Source: a bacterium
Lineage (GTDB): Bacteria; Myxococcota_A; Bradymonadia; UBA7976; UBA1532
Length of the DNA stretch: 64,000 bases
Assembly (NCBI GenBank): GCA_030427205.1
Contig: JAUHXC010000021.1
Location: forward strand, 1 to 64,000
Direction of reading: 5' to 3'
In this document: in pieces, positions 16,885-25,389 of the stretch
Layout: every line of letters starts with the position of its first letter
Numbering within the stretch: the first letter of the stretch is position 1
Notes under the pieces: generated by a model
What the model saw: only the letters and a program-made list of their open reading frames with translations
Databases searched by the model: none
Told to the model about the DNA's origin: nothing
Made by a program: the position numbers and the translations under genes

Positions 16885-18063
16885 TCAGCCGGCGGCCAGC
16901 GCCCGATCGAGATCGTCCACCAGATCGTCGATCCCCTCGAGCCCCACCGACATGCGCAGCAGCCCGGGGGCGATGCCGGCGGCGGCCAGCTCGGCGGGGT
17001 CGAGCGGCGCGTGGGTGGTCGACGCCGGGTGGCAGATCAGCGACTCGACGCCGCCCAGGCTCACCGCGTGGGTGATCAGGCCGACGCCCTCGGCCACCGC
17101 CGCTGCCGCCGCGCGCGAGGCCACCTCGAACGCCAGCATCGAGCCGAACGTGCGCATCTGCCGCGCCGCCACCGCGTGCCCCCGATGCCCGCTCAGCCCG
17201 GGGTAGTGCACCCGCTTCACCGCGGGGTGCGTCTCGAGCCAGCGGGCCAGCTCGAGCGCGGTATTGCACGCCCGCGCCTGACGCACGCCGAGGGTCTTGA
17301 TGCCGCGCATGACCAGCCACGCGTCGTGGGGCGAGATGCAGCCGCCGAGCACCTTGTGGGCGCGCCAGACGTCTTCGATCCAGCCCCGGGCGCCGATCAC
17401 CGCCCCGGCGATGACGTCCGAGTGCCCGCCCAGCGCCTTGGTGGCCGAATGCACGACGCCGTCGGCCCCCGAGTCGAGCGGGCGCTGGTTCCACGGGGTG
17501 GCCCAGGTATTGTCCACCAGCGTGCGCACGCCGTGGGCGCGGGCGGTGGCCGCGAGCGCCTCGATGTCGACGACGTCGACGGTGGGGTTGGCCGGGCTCT
17601 CGATGAGCAGCAGCCGGGTATTCGACCGGATATGCGGCGCCAGGGCCTTCGGATCGCGCACGTCGACCACGTCGCTCGCGACGCCGAAGCGCGGCAGCAG
17701 GTCGCGCACGAGCTGGATCACCCCGCCGTAGATATGCCGCGAGCACAGCACGTGATCGCCGGCCGCGACGCTGGCGATGACCGCGGTGCTCATCGCCGCC
17801 ATGCCCGAGGCGAAGGCGATGGCCGCCTCGCCGCCCTCCAGCTCGGCCAGCGCGTCTTCCAGGGCGCGGGTCGTGGGGTTGCCCCAGCGGGTATACAGCC
17901 GGGTCGGCGCGTTCGCCGTCGACAGCGCGGCGCCGCGGGCGGTGGAGGGCAGGGCGAAGGTCGAGGCTTGCACGATGGGCACCGACAGCGGCCGGTCGGG
18001 GTCGCGGCCGGCGCCGGCGTGCACCATCAGGCTGTGGGGATCGCGGGGGTCGCGGTCGGTCAT
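16885..18063 (-). CDS. Trans-sulfuration PLP enzyme (cystathionine gamma-synthase / gamma-lyase family)
   Basis: A 392-residue Cys/Met-metabolism PLP enzyme. The PLP lysine is K209 in SATKALGGHSD. Other family marks are YTRWGNPT, FASGMAAMST, ESPANPTVDVVDI and DNTWATP, and the C-terminal SLGGVESLICHPASTTHA with the Arg that binds the substrate carboxylate further on (LLRMSVGLE). Members make or break cystathionine, homocysteine or methionine by beta/gamma elimination or replacement; the exact reaction cannot be fixed from motifs. The ATG at 18063 has GGAGG at the right distance. The gene stands alone, tail to tail with the PAS sensor (3 bp apart). Confidence 0.88.
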   Translation of the reverse strand: MTDRDPRDPHSLMVHAGAGRDPDRPLSVPIVQASTFALPSTARGAALSTANAPTRLYTRWGNPTTRALEDALAELEGGEAAIAFASGMAAMSTAVIASVAAGDHVLCSRHIYGGVIQLVRDLLPRFGVASDVVDVRDPKALAPHIRSNTRLLLIESPANPTVDVVDIEALAATARAHGVRTLVDNTWATPWNQRPLDSGADGVVHSATKALGGHSDVIAGAVIGARGWIEDVWRAHKVLGGCISPHDAWLVMRGIKTLGVRQARACNTALELARWLETHPAVKRVHYPGLSGHRGHAVAARQMRTFGSMLAFEVASRAAAAAVAEGVGLITHAVSLGGVESLICHPASTTHAPLDPAELAAAGIAPGLLRMSVGLEGIDDLVDDLDRALAAG

Positions 18064-18123
18064 CGGCGGGCCTCCGGTAGATGGGGCGCCATCATCCACC
18101 GGTCGCGCTACGGCTGCCCAGGC

Positions 18124-18609
18124 CTATCGCGCCGTGATGGTGACCTGCGCCCGCTGCGCGACCCGGCCACCCCAGGTATCGGCCTCGACGACCAGGGTAT
18201 AGGTGCCGCCGCCGCCGCCGTAGATCGCGTCTTCCATGTCGTAATCGGCCAGCCAGCGCACCACGCCGGTGCAGTCGTCGGCGTCGGGCGCGAAGTAGCT
18301 CTGCTCCCACGTATCGAAGCGGCGGCCGTCGGCCTCGAAGTAGATCTCGAGGCGGTCGCCATTGGAGAAGCCGGACAGCTGCAGCGGCACGTCGATGTGC
18401 GTGCCGCCCTGAAGGCCCCACTCGAGCCCGAGGTCGTGCCCGACCACGTCGAGGGCCGGATCGGAGAGGTAGCAGGCCTTGTCGATCTCGCACCAGCGAG
18501 CGCCGTCGCAGTCGCGGTCGTCGACGGGCCGCTCGGGCGCCGCCTCGGGGGCGCAGGCGACGGTGAGCAGGGCGAAGGCGGCGACGGCGAAGAGGCGGGC
18601 GAGGCGCAT
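18124..18609 (-). CDS. Small lipoprotein of unknown function
   Basis: A 161-residue protein with a lipoprotein signal (MRLARLFAVAAFALLTVAC, lipobox Cys at residue 19). The mature part has paired cysteines (DRDC, WCEIDKAC, DDC) and looks like an all-beta domain; the pattern LEIYFEADGRRFDTW and the final VAQRAQVTITAR are strand-like. I do not recognise a family. It sits 60 bp upstream of the trans-sulfuration enzyme on the same strand and is divergent from the amidase gene, with which it shares a 100-bp promoter gap. Confidence 0.65.
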   Translation of the reverse strand: MRLARLFAVAAFALLTVACAPEAAPERPVDDRDCDGARWCEIDKACYLSDPALDVVGHDLGLEWGLQGGTHIDVPLQLSGFSNGDRLEIYFEADGRRFDTWEQSYFAPDADDCTGVVRWLADYDMEDAIYGGGGGTYTLVVEADTWGGRVAQRAQVTITAR

Positions 18610-18710
18610 GGCGGACTCCGATTCGATGTACGGGCAGCCCGACGCGCCGTGCGCGCGATCTGACAGGCGAGCGGGCTGTCTCGATCGCCGGCGCGATGCC
18701 ATGATGGGTC

Positions 18711-20153
18711 ATGGCCGCGCCCATCCGATCCGAGCCGCCGGATGCCTTGACGCTCGCCCGCCGCATCGCCGACGGCGACCTCGACCCGGCGGATGCCATC
18801 GCCGAGGCCCGCGCCCGCATCGAGCGCGACGATCCGCACGTCAACGCCGTCGTCCGGCTCTACGACGACATCGCGCCGGCGCAGAGCGGGCCCTTTACCG
18901 GCGTGCCGACGCTGCTCAAGGATCTGCTCGCCGGCGAGGCGGGCCGGCCGCTCACCTCGGGCGCGAAGCTGCTGGCCGGCTTCGTGGCGCCGCAGAGCAC
19001 GGCCATGGTCGAGCGGCTGCGGGCGGCGGGCCTGGTGGTCATCGGCCGCACCAATACACCCGAGTTCGGCATGATGGTCACCACCGAGCCGGCGCTCTTC
19101 GGCCCGTGCCGCAACCCGTGGTCGCCGGCGCATACCGCCGGTGGGTCGAGCGGCGGCGCGGCGGCGGCGGTGGCCGCGGGCATGGTGCCGCTGGCCCACG
19201 CCACCGACGGCGGCGGGTCGATCCGCATCCCGGCGTCGTGCTGCGGCTGCTTCGGCTTCAAGCCGTCGCGCGGTATCAACCCGCTCGAGCCGGCCTGTAC
19301 CGACATGCTGGGCGTGCTGACCGCCGAGCACGTCATCACCCGCAGCGTGCGCGACAGCGCCGTCTTGCTGGCGGCCACCGGCGACGTGCCCGACGCGCCG
19401 GACGGCGTCGCGGCCCAGCTCGCCAGCCTCCACCGCCCGCCGCCGCCGTTGCGGATCCGGGTGGTCGACCGCATCTGGAATCCGGCCGCGCCGCACCCCG
19501 ATGTGGCGGCGAGCCTGCGCGGCGCGGCCGATCTGTGTGAATCCCTCGGTCATCGGGTCGAGGTCGGCCCGCTGCCGGGGCGCGAGATCGAGGTCGCCGC
19601 GGCGTTCGCCGACTTCTACTGCGATCAGGCCCATCAGACCCTCGACGCGCTCGGTCGGCTCTTCGGGCGGCGGATACGCCCCGACGACGTCGAGCCGCTC
19701 ACCTGGGCCATGGCCGAGCGCGGGTCGGTCTTCAATACCCGCGCCCGGCTCGCGACGCTCGACCGGCTGCTCGACGCCCAGGCGGCGGTGACCGCGGCCT
19801 TCGCCGACTTCGACGTCCTGCTGACGCCGACCCTGGCCACGCCGCCCATCGCGATCGGCCGGCTGAACGGCCAGCGCAGCGACATCGAGGCGGTCTTCGC
19901 CGAGCGGCTGGCCTTCGCCCCCAACACCGCGTTGTTCAACATCACCGGGCAGCCGGCCATGAGCCTGCCGCTGGGTCTGAGCGCCGACGGGCTGCCGATC
20001 GGGGCGCAGTGCGTCGCGGCGACGGGGCAGGACTGGCTGCTGATGCGGCTGGCGCGCAGCCTGGAGCCGCAGTTCGTGCAGGCAGGGGGGTGCGGCCCGG
20101 GGCCGGCTGAGGCGGGCCGAGGCGGGCCGGGCTACTGCGCGCCCTGCACGTAG
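18711..20153 (+). CDS. Amidase signature family protein
   Basis: A 480-residue amidase-signature enzyme. The Ser-cisSer-Lys triad is complete: K70 in TLLKDLL, S146 in AGGSSGG and nucleophile S170 in TDGGGSIRIPAS. It hydrolyses carboxamides; the substrate is unknown. It has the family's usual length and no GatB or GatC gene nearby, and it lacks a glutaminase-specific context, so it is not called GatA. The C-terminus is a Gly/Pro/Cys-rich tail that overlaps the end of the converging cytochrome lipoprotein gene by 22 bp; that tail may be an extension with no role. Confidence 0.88.
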   Translation: MAAPIRSEPPDALTLARRIADGDLDPADAIAEARARIERDDPHVNAVVRLYDDIAPAQSGPFTGVPTLLKDLLAGEAGRPLTSGAKLLAGFVAPQSTAMVERLRAAGLVVIGRTNTPEFGMMVTTEPALFGPCRNPWSPAHTAGGSSGGAAAAVAAGMVPLAHATDGGGSIRIPASCCGCFGFKPSRGINPLEPACTDMLGVLTAEHVITRSVRDSAVLLAATGDVPDAPDGVAAQLASLHRPPPPLRIRVVDRIWNPAAPHPDVAASLRGAADLCESLGHRVEVGPLPGREIEVAAAFADFYCDQAHQTLDALGRLFGRRIRPDDVEPLTWAMAERGSVFNTRARLATLDRLLDAQAAVTAAFADFDVLLTPTLATPPIAIGRLNGQRSDIEAVFAERLAFAPNTALFNITGQPAMSLPLGLSADGLPIGAQCVAATGQDWLLMRLARSLEPQFVQAGGCGPGPAEAGRGGPGYCAPCT

Positions 20154-23100
20154 CGCACTTCGCTGGTGCTGAAGTCGTTGAACACCACCGTGACCTTGAC
20201 GCAGGCGCCGTCGGGGATCGGGCTGCCGCCGGCCATCGCGCCGCTGTCTTCGCTGACGTCGGTGGCGCCCTCGGGCACCTCGCCGTAGGCGATCGGCCCG
20301 GCGAAGCCGTCGGGGAAGGCCATCGTCGACAGCGCCCAGTACGTCTCGCCGCCGGTGACCGGGCCCGGCCCGAGCGGGGTCGTCGCCTCGGGCGAGGTCA
20401 CGAAGTAGCCCAGCGCGTTGACCGCGGCCTGCCACGACGCGGTGGGCAGCCCGCCGTCGCCGAATTCGAGGTCGACGGGGTGGTCGCCGCTGGCCGTATC
20501 GCAGGTCGCCGGCTCTTCCTGGGGGCGCTGCAGCCGCCAGACGACGCCCTCGGCTTCGAGGCCCGGGCTGCGCAGCATCAGGGTCGACTCGCCGCTGTCG
20601 GCCACGCCGTCACCGTCCTCGTCGACCAGGGCCATCGTGGTCGGGAAGCTGCGGTTGAGGAAGCCCGGCGGGCCGACGGGGAAGGGGAACGGCGGCCAGT
20701 AGGCCGTCTCGCCGTCGATGGTCACCGCGACGACGCTGTCGAGGATGTCGGTGACCGTCAGCTCGAAGGTCGCGCCCGAGGCGGTGGCCGTCGCGGCGGC
20801 GGGCACCATCACCGGGATGATCACCTCGGGGTCGTAGCGCCGATTGGGGAAGTCGAGGTTGGGGTGGTCGATGTGGATCTCGTACTCGCCTTCGAGCCGC
20901 AGGGCTTCGGGGGCGGCGACGGTGAAGCCGATGCGGTTGGCCGCGACGATGGCCGTCTCGGAGAACGCCTCGAAGTCGGCGCCGACCTCGATGGTGTACG
21001 CGCCGCCCGCCGCCAGCGGCGCCGCCGGCTGGATCGTCACCTGGCGGTTGTCGGCGGTCAGCGTCGCCTCGACCGGCGCGTCGTCGGCGTCGAGCAGGCG
21101 GATGCGGGCCAGGTTCTGCGCGTCGTTCCAGACCGCGTGGGAGAAGATCAGCGTCAGCGGGGCATCGGCCGACGCCGCCTCGGCGCCCGCCGCGGGCGTG
21201 CTCTTGAGCACGAAGAACTCGCGGGCGGTCAGCTCGCGCAGGTAGCGCACGATGCGCTCGCGGGTCGTATCGTCCAGGGTCTGCCCCGACAGCGGCTCCA
21301 TGGCCACCACCGACTCGAGCAGGGTGCGCGCGGCGCCATTGACCAGCCACGAGCCGTGGCGATAGGCGCCGACGAGGCTGGGCACGACGATCGGGTGGGC
21401 GTCCTGGGTGCCGCCGCCCGGCAGCCGCAGCCCGGTGGTGGTCAGCGGCCCGCCATGGCAGCCGGCGCAGCCGCCCGAGACGAAGGCGTCGCGGCCGTCG
21501 ATGCCCGCCGGGGTCATGCTGCCGTCGCGGGCGGTGAAGCCGTTGGCCGGCGGCGGCGGCACGAAGGCGGCGAGGTAGTCGTAGAACGCGCGGTGGGTCT
21601 CGGTCGAGATGATGACCCCGATGGTCGGCCCGGGGCTGCCGTAGAGGTACGAGAACAGCTCGAAGGCGTCGCCCTCCCAGCCGATGGGGTCGGTGCCCTC
21701 CATCCAGAACATCGGCCGGCTCGCCGACTCGGAGAAGCCGCCCGCCGACCACACGTTGCCGTCGGTCAGCCCGTCGATGTGACAGTCGGCGCAGCTGTGA
21801 TGCTCGGCGGGGCCGCCGCCGCTGCCGGTGTACAGCCGCTGGCCCAGCGCGAGGCTGCGGCTGCGCGGGTCGCCTTCGAGGGCCGTCGCGCCGAGCACCG
21901 CGCCGTTGGCGTCGGCCCGGGTGACGCTGTACGCCTGCAGGCCGTGGGTGAAGACCCGGTCACCCACCGCGGCGATGCTGCGCGGGCGCCCCGGCACCTC
22001 GTAGCGCGCGATCTCGGCGAGGCTGTCGGGGTCGAGGCCGACGACGACGTCCGACCCCTCGACGGCGACCCACAAGATCGTGCCGGCCCGGGTCAGGCCG
22101 TAGGGCCGCACCGCGATGGCCGGCGCGCTCTCCTGGCGGCCGATGTCGGCGGCGGCGACCTCGGGGTAGCCGTCCGCCGAGAGGTCATAGGCGGCGACGG
22201 TGTGGCGGAAGGCGGTCATGCCCTCCTGGCCCGAGTAGACCGAGACCACCGAGCGCGTCATCGCCACGTAGAGCCGGTCGCCGTCGACGTAGAGCCCGTT
22301 GAGGTTCGAGCCCACCGCCTCGATGTAGTCGACCACCGTCTGCTCGGCGGTGTCGACGACGGCGATGTCGAACGCGTCGTAGCGCTCGTCGGTGCCGAAC
22401 TGCAGCCGGTCGCTGACGCCGGAGCGATAGCTGGCCACGAAGAGCCGCCCGCCGTCTTCGCTCAGCGCCATCGCCTGCGGGGCGAGGTTGGTCTCGAGGG
22501 TCGCGACCAGCGCGCGCGCCTCGACGTCGATCAGGGCGACGGCGTCCTGGCTGTTGAGGCTGACCCAGGCCCGGGTGCCGTCGGGCGAGAGCACCACCTG
22601 CGCCGGCTCGTCGCCGACCCACAGCGCGTCTTCGAGGCGGCCGCTCTCGACGTCGACGAAGCCCACCGTATCGCCCGCCTTGTGGGCCACCAGCGCGTGG
22701 GACATGCCCGCGCGGTGGGCGATGCTCACCGGCCACGGGCCCACCGGAATGGTGTCGATGACCGCGCCCTCGGCGTCGAGCCGGGTGATGTGCGGGTCGA
22801 AGACGTGGGCCACCCACACCTGATCGCCCACGCCGGCCACCGAGGTGGTCGGATAGTAGTTGTAGTGGGCGTAGGGCACGTCGGCGACGACGGTCAGGTC
22901 GCGGGTCTCGTCGCCGCGTTCGAAGACGTAGTCGCCGGCGATGACCGGCGTGAACCGGGTGTAGCCGTCGGCCCCGACGTACAGCGCGTTGGCGTTGCCC
23001 GCGGGCGCGCCGGCCAGGCTCCAGCCGTCGCCGGGCAGGTAGAACGTCGCGCCGAGCGCGAAGCGGCGGGTCGGCTGCAGGGGCAATGAGTCGGCCGTCG

Positions 23101-23212
23101 GCTCGGCCATACCGCCGTCGGGCGCGGTCGGATCGGCCGGCTCGTCGTCGCAGCCGAAGCCGAAGCCGACAGCCAGGGCGAGCACCAGGGTATTACGGAT
23201 GAGCGAGCGCAT
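20132..23212 (-). CDS. Beta-propeller / di-heme cytochrome c lipoprotein
   Basis: A 1026-residue lipoprotein (signal MRSLIRNTLVLALAVGFGFGC, lipid Cys at residue 21). Residues about 100-430 are YVTN-type beta-propeller repeats (for example VGPWPVSIAHRAG and QVVLSPDGTRAWVSL). Two c-type heme sites follow, CADCH at 474-478 and CAGCH at 582-586, in a MauG/cytochrome-c-peroxidase-like domain. After that come an Ig-like domain (about 680-790, IFSHAVWND and TIQPAAPLAAGGAYTIEVG) and a beta-rich tail. It is probably an outer-membrane or periplasmic redox protein. The start was fixed by the signal peptide; the frame is open further upstream but carries only noise. It is divergent from a di-heme oxidase remnant. 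Confidence 0.85.
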   Translation of the reverse strand: MRSLIRNTLVLALAVGFGFGCDDEPADPTAPDGGMAEPTADSLPLQPTRRFALGATFYLPGDGWSLAGAPAGNANALYVGADGYTRFTPVIAGDYVFERGDETRDLTVVADVPYAHYNYYPTTSVAGVGDQVWVAHVFDPHITRLDAEGAVIDTIPVGPWPVSIAHRAGMSHALVAHKAGDTVGFVDVESGRLEDALWVGDEPAQVVLSPDGTRAWVSLNSQDAVALIDVEARALVATLETNLAPQAMALSEDGGRLFVASYRSGVSDRLQFGTDERYDAFDIAVVDTAEQTVVDYIEAVGSNLNGLYVDGDRLYVAMTRSVVSVYSGQEGMTAFRHTVAAYDLSADGYPEVAAADIGRQESAPAIAVRPYGLTRAGTILWVAVEGSDVVVGLDPDSLAEIARYEVPGRPRSIAAVGDRVFTHGLQAYSVTRADANGAVLGATALEGDPRSRSLALGQRLYTGSGGGPAEHHSCADCHIDGLTDGNVWSAGGFSESASRPMFWMEGTDPIGWEGDAFELFSYLYGSPGPTIGVIISTETHRAFYDYLAAFVPPPPANGFTARDGSMTPAGIDGRDAFVSGGCAGCHGGPLTTTGLRLPGGGTQDAHPIVVPSLVGAYRHGSWLVNGAARTLLESVVAMEPLSGQTLDDTTRERIVRYLRELTAREFFVLKSTPAAGAEAASADAPLTLIFSHAVWNDAQNLARIRLLDADDAPVEATLTADNRQVTIQPAAPLAAGGAYTIEVGADFEAFSETAIVAANRIGFTVAAPEALRLEGEYEIHIDHPNLDFPNRRYDPEVIIPVMVPAAATATASGATFELTVTDILDSVVAVTIDGETAYWPPFPFPVGPPGFLNRSFPTTMALVDEDGDGVADSGESTLMLRSPGLEAEGVVWRLQRPQEEPATCDTASGDHPVDLEFGDGGLPTASWQAAVNALGYFVTSPEATTPLGPGPVTGGETYWALSTMAFPDGFAGPIAYGEVPEGATDVSEDSGAMAGGSPIPDGACVKVTVVFNDFSTSEVRYVQGAQ

Positions 23213-23281
23213 CGGGCGGGCCTCCTCGGTGAAGCGCGTGCTTTGAACCACGAGGTAGATTCGACGCCGTGCGTGAGGTGA

Positions 23282-23800
<519 letters not shown>

Positions 23801-23854
23801 GCCCGTGGCGCGGCGTGATCTACCCTCGAACCCACACTCACGAGGAGACCCGCC

Positions 23855-24808
23855 ATGCACATCATCCGCCCCAGCGAAGCCGACGCCACCCTCTGCCTGC
23901 GGGCCATGAAGACGGTGCTCGCCGCCGACGGGGTCATCGGGCCGGTCGAAGAGAAGCTGGTCGCCGCGGCCCAGACCTACATCTTGCGGACCGCCATCGA
24001 CTTCGACGCCCTCGCCCCGATCACCCCCGCCGCGCTCGCCGCCGCGCTCGAGGACCCCGCGCTGCGCACCCAGCTCGTCGGCGCGATGGTGGTCAACAGC
24101 TTCGCCAGCGGCGAGGCGGGGCCCGAGCAGCTCGAAGCCATCGAGGCCTTCGCCGCCGCGCTCGACGTCGACGTGCCCGAGGTGCAGACCCTGCGGCGCT
24201 ATGTGAAGCGGCAGATGGCGCTGCTGCGCTTCGATGTCATCCGGCGGATGTACATCGGCGACGCGCTGGCCGAGATCTGGCACACCGACGGGGTCAAAGG
24301 CATCCTGCGCACCCTCGGCGGCCTCGGGGGCCTGCGCACCGATCCGGCGGTGGCGGCGAAGTACGTGGCGCTGGGTGATCTGCCCGAGGGCACCATGGGC
24401 CGGGCGCTCTTCGACTTCTATCGCGCCCATGGCTTCCCGCTGCCCGGCGAGAAGCACGGCGGGCCCGAGAAGATCATCCTGCACGACATGGTGCACGTGC
24501 TCAGCGGCTACTCCACCGCGCCGGAGGGCGAGTTCCAGGTGGCCGCCTTCAGCGCCGGCTTTCGCCGCGAGCAGTCGCTGAGCATCCTGCTCTTCGTACT
24601 GTGTCAGTTCGACGCGGGGGTGCGTATCGCGCCGGTGCCCGGGGCCGGGGCGCAGGTGGGTCTGCTCGACCCCGACCGCTTCTTCGCGGCGCTGGTGCGG
24701 GGCAGCAAGATGACCGTCGATGTCTTCGCCGACGACTGGGACTTCTGGGCGGCGGCGAAGCGCCCGCTGGCCGAGCTGCGCGCCGAATACGGCATCGAGC
24801 CCGCCTGA
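23855..24808 (+). CDS. TerB-like / Coq4-like fusion protein
   Basis: A 317-residue protein. The N-terminal 120 residues are helical and resemble TerB-type tellurite-resistance domains (MKTVLAADGVIGPVEEKLV). The C-terminal part resembles Coq4: LPEGTMGRALFDFYRAHGF is followed by the metal-type motif HDMVH (210-214), an acidic E224 or E226 and later a helical region. Coq4 proteins work in ubiquinone synthesis and bind zinc through HDxxH. The fold assignment is by remembered motif only, and a real quinone role is uncertain. It begins 54 bp after the di-heme remnant with an AGGAG site. Confidence 0.65.
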   Translation: MHIIRPSEADATLCLRAMKTVLAADGVIGPVEEKLVAAAQTYILRTAIDFDALAPITPAALAAALEDPALRTQLVGAMVVNSFASGEAGPEQLEAIEAFAAALDVDVPEVQTLRRYVKRQMALLRFDVIRRMYIGDALAEIWHTDGVKGILRTLGGLGGLRTDPAVAAKYVALGDLPEGTMGRALFDFYRAHGFPLPGEKHGGPEKIILHDMVHVLSGYSTAPEGEFQVAAFSAGFRREQSLSILLFVLCQFDAGVRIAPVPGAGAQVGLLDPDRFFAALVRGSKMTVDVFADDWDFWAAAKRPLAELRAEYGIEPA

Positions 24809-24840
24809 GCGATCGTATCAGCCGAGCGTCGGCCCTCGGA

Positions 24841-25389
24841 TCAGAACAGGTCGAGCTGCGTCGCCGCGCTGGTGGGGCCCGGCCTCTCCGGCGCGCCGTG
24901 GGGCTTGGGCGGCGGCTGGCTCGCCGGGTGGCGCGGCGCTTTCTCCAGCGACTCGCCCAGCACGTGGCGCCGCCAGGCGAGCAGCCCCGAGGCGCGCCGG
25001 CGCGCGGTCTCGGCGCCCAGGCGGCTGTTCTTGAACAGGCGCTCGGTCAGGTCTTCGATGTCGGGCGCGCTGCGGGCGAGCAGGTCGGGCGCGACGAGCT
25101 GCACCACCGCGCACTGCTCGATGACCCGGGCCCAGAGCTGCCGCTCCTCGGCGGTGCCCTTGGCGCAGTCCATCAGCGCCTCGCCCATGGTGGTCAACAG
25201 CGGCTCGTCGCCCTCCATGTGCACCAGCCCCAGCACCCGGGCGGCGTGCAGCCGATACTGCACGTGGCGCCGGCTGAACTGGGTCCAGTCCTCGATGGCT
25301 TCGACGGTCTTGCAGCCGCGCAGGACCGCGTGCACCACCCGGCGCACCGTATCGAGGTCGTTGGCCTGCGGGATGTCGAGGGTCTGCAT
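24841..25389 (-). CDS. Winged-helix-like protein ending in a sliding-clamp-binding motif
   Basis: A 182-residue protein. The first 75 residues look like a winged-helix DNA-binding unit (VVHAVLRGCKTVEAIED, SRRHVQYRLHAARVLGLV). The C-terminal half is helical and Pro-rich, and the very last residues are QLDLF, the consensus of beta-clamp (DnaN) binding peptides. Its ATG overlaps the stop of the M3 peptidase (TGATG), so the two are coupled. I know this helical unit from proteins next to DNA-repair or nuclease domains but cannot name the family. A role at replication or repair sites is inference from the QLDLF tail. Confidence 0.7.
   Translation of the reverse strand: MQTLDIPQANDLDTVRRVVHAVLRGCKTVEAIEDWTQFSRRHVQYRLHAARVLGLVHMEGDEPLLTTMGEALMDCAKGTAEERQLWARVIEQCAVVQLVAPDLLARSAPDIEDLTERLFKNSRLGAETARRRASGLLAWRRHVLGESLEKAPRHPASQPPPKPHGAPERPGPTSAATQLDLF

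Noticed and set aside
11326..18609. Identical first 18 bases of two exported-protein genes (MRLARL at 11343 and 18609)
   Set aside because: Signal peptides in such GC-rich genomes reuse the same few codons; the genes share nothing beyond the start, so a duplicated leader is not supported.
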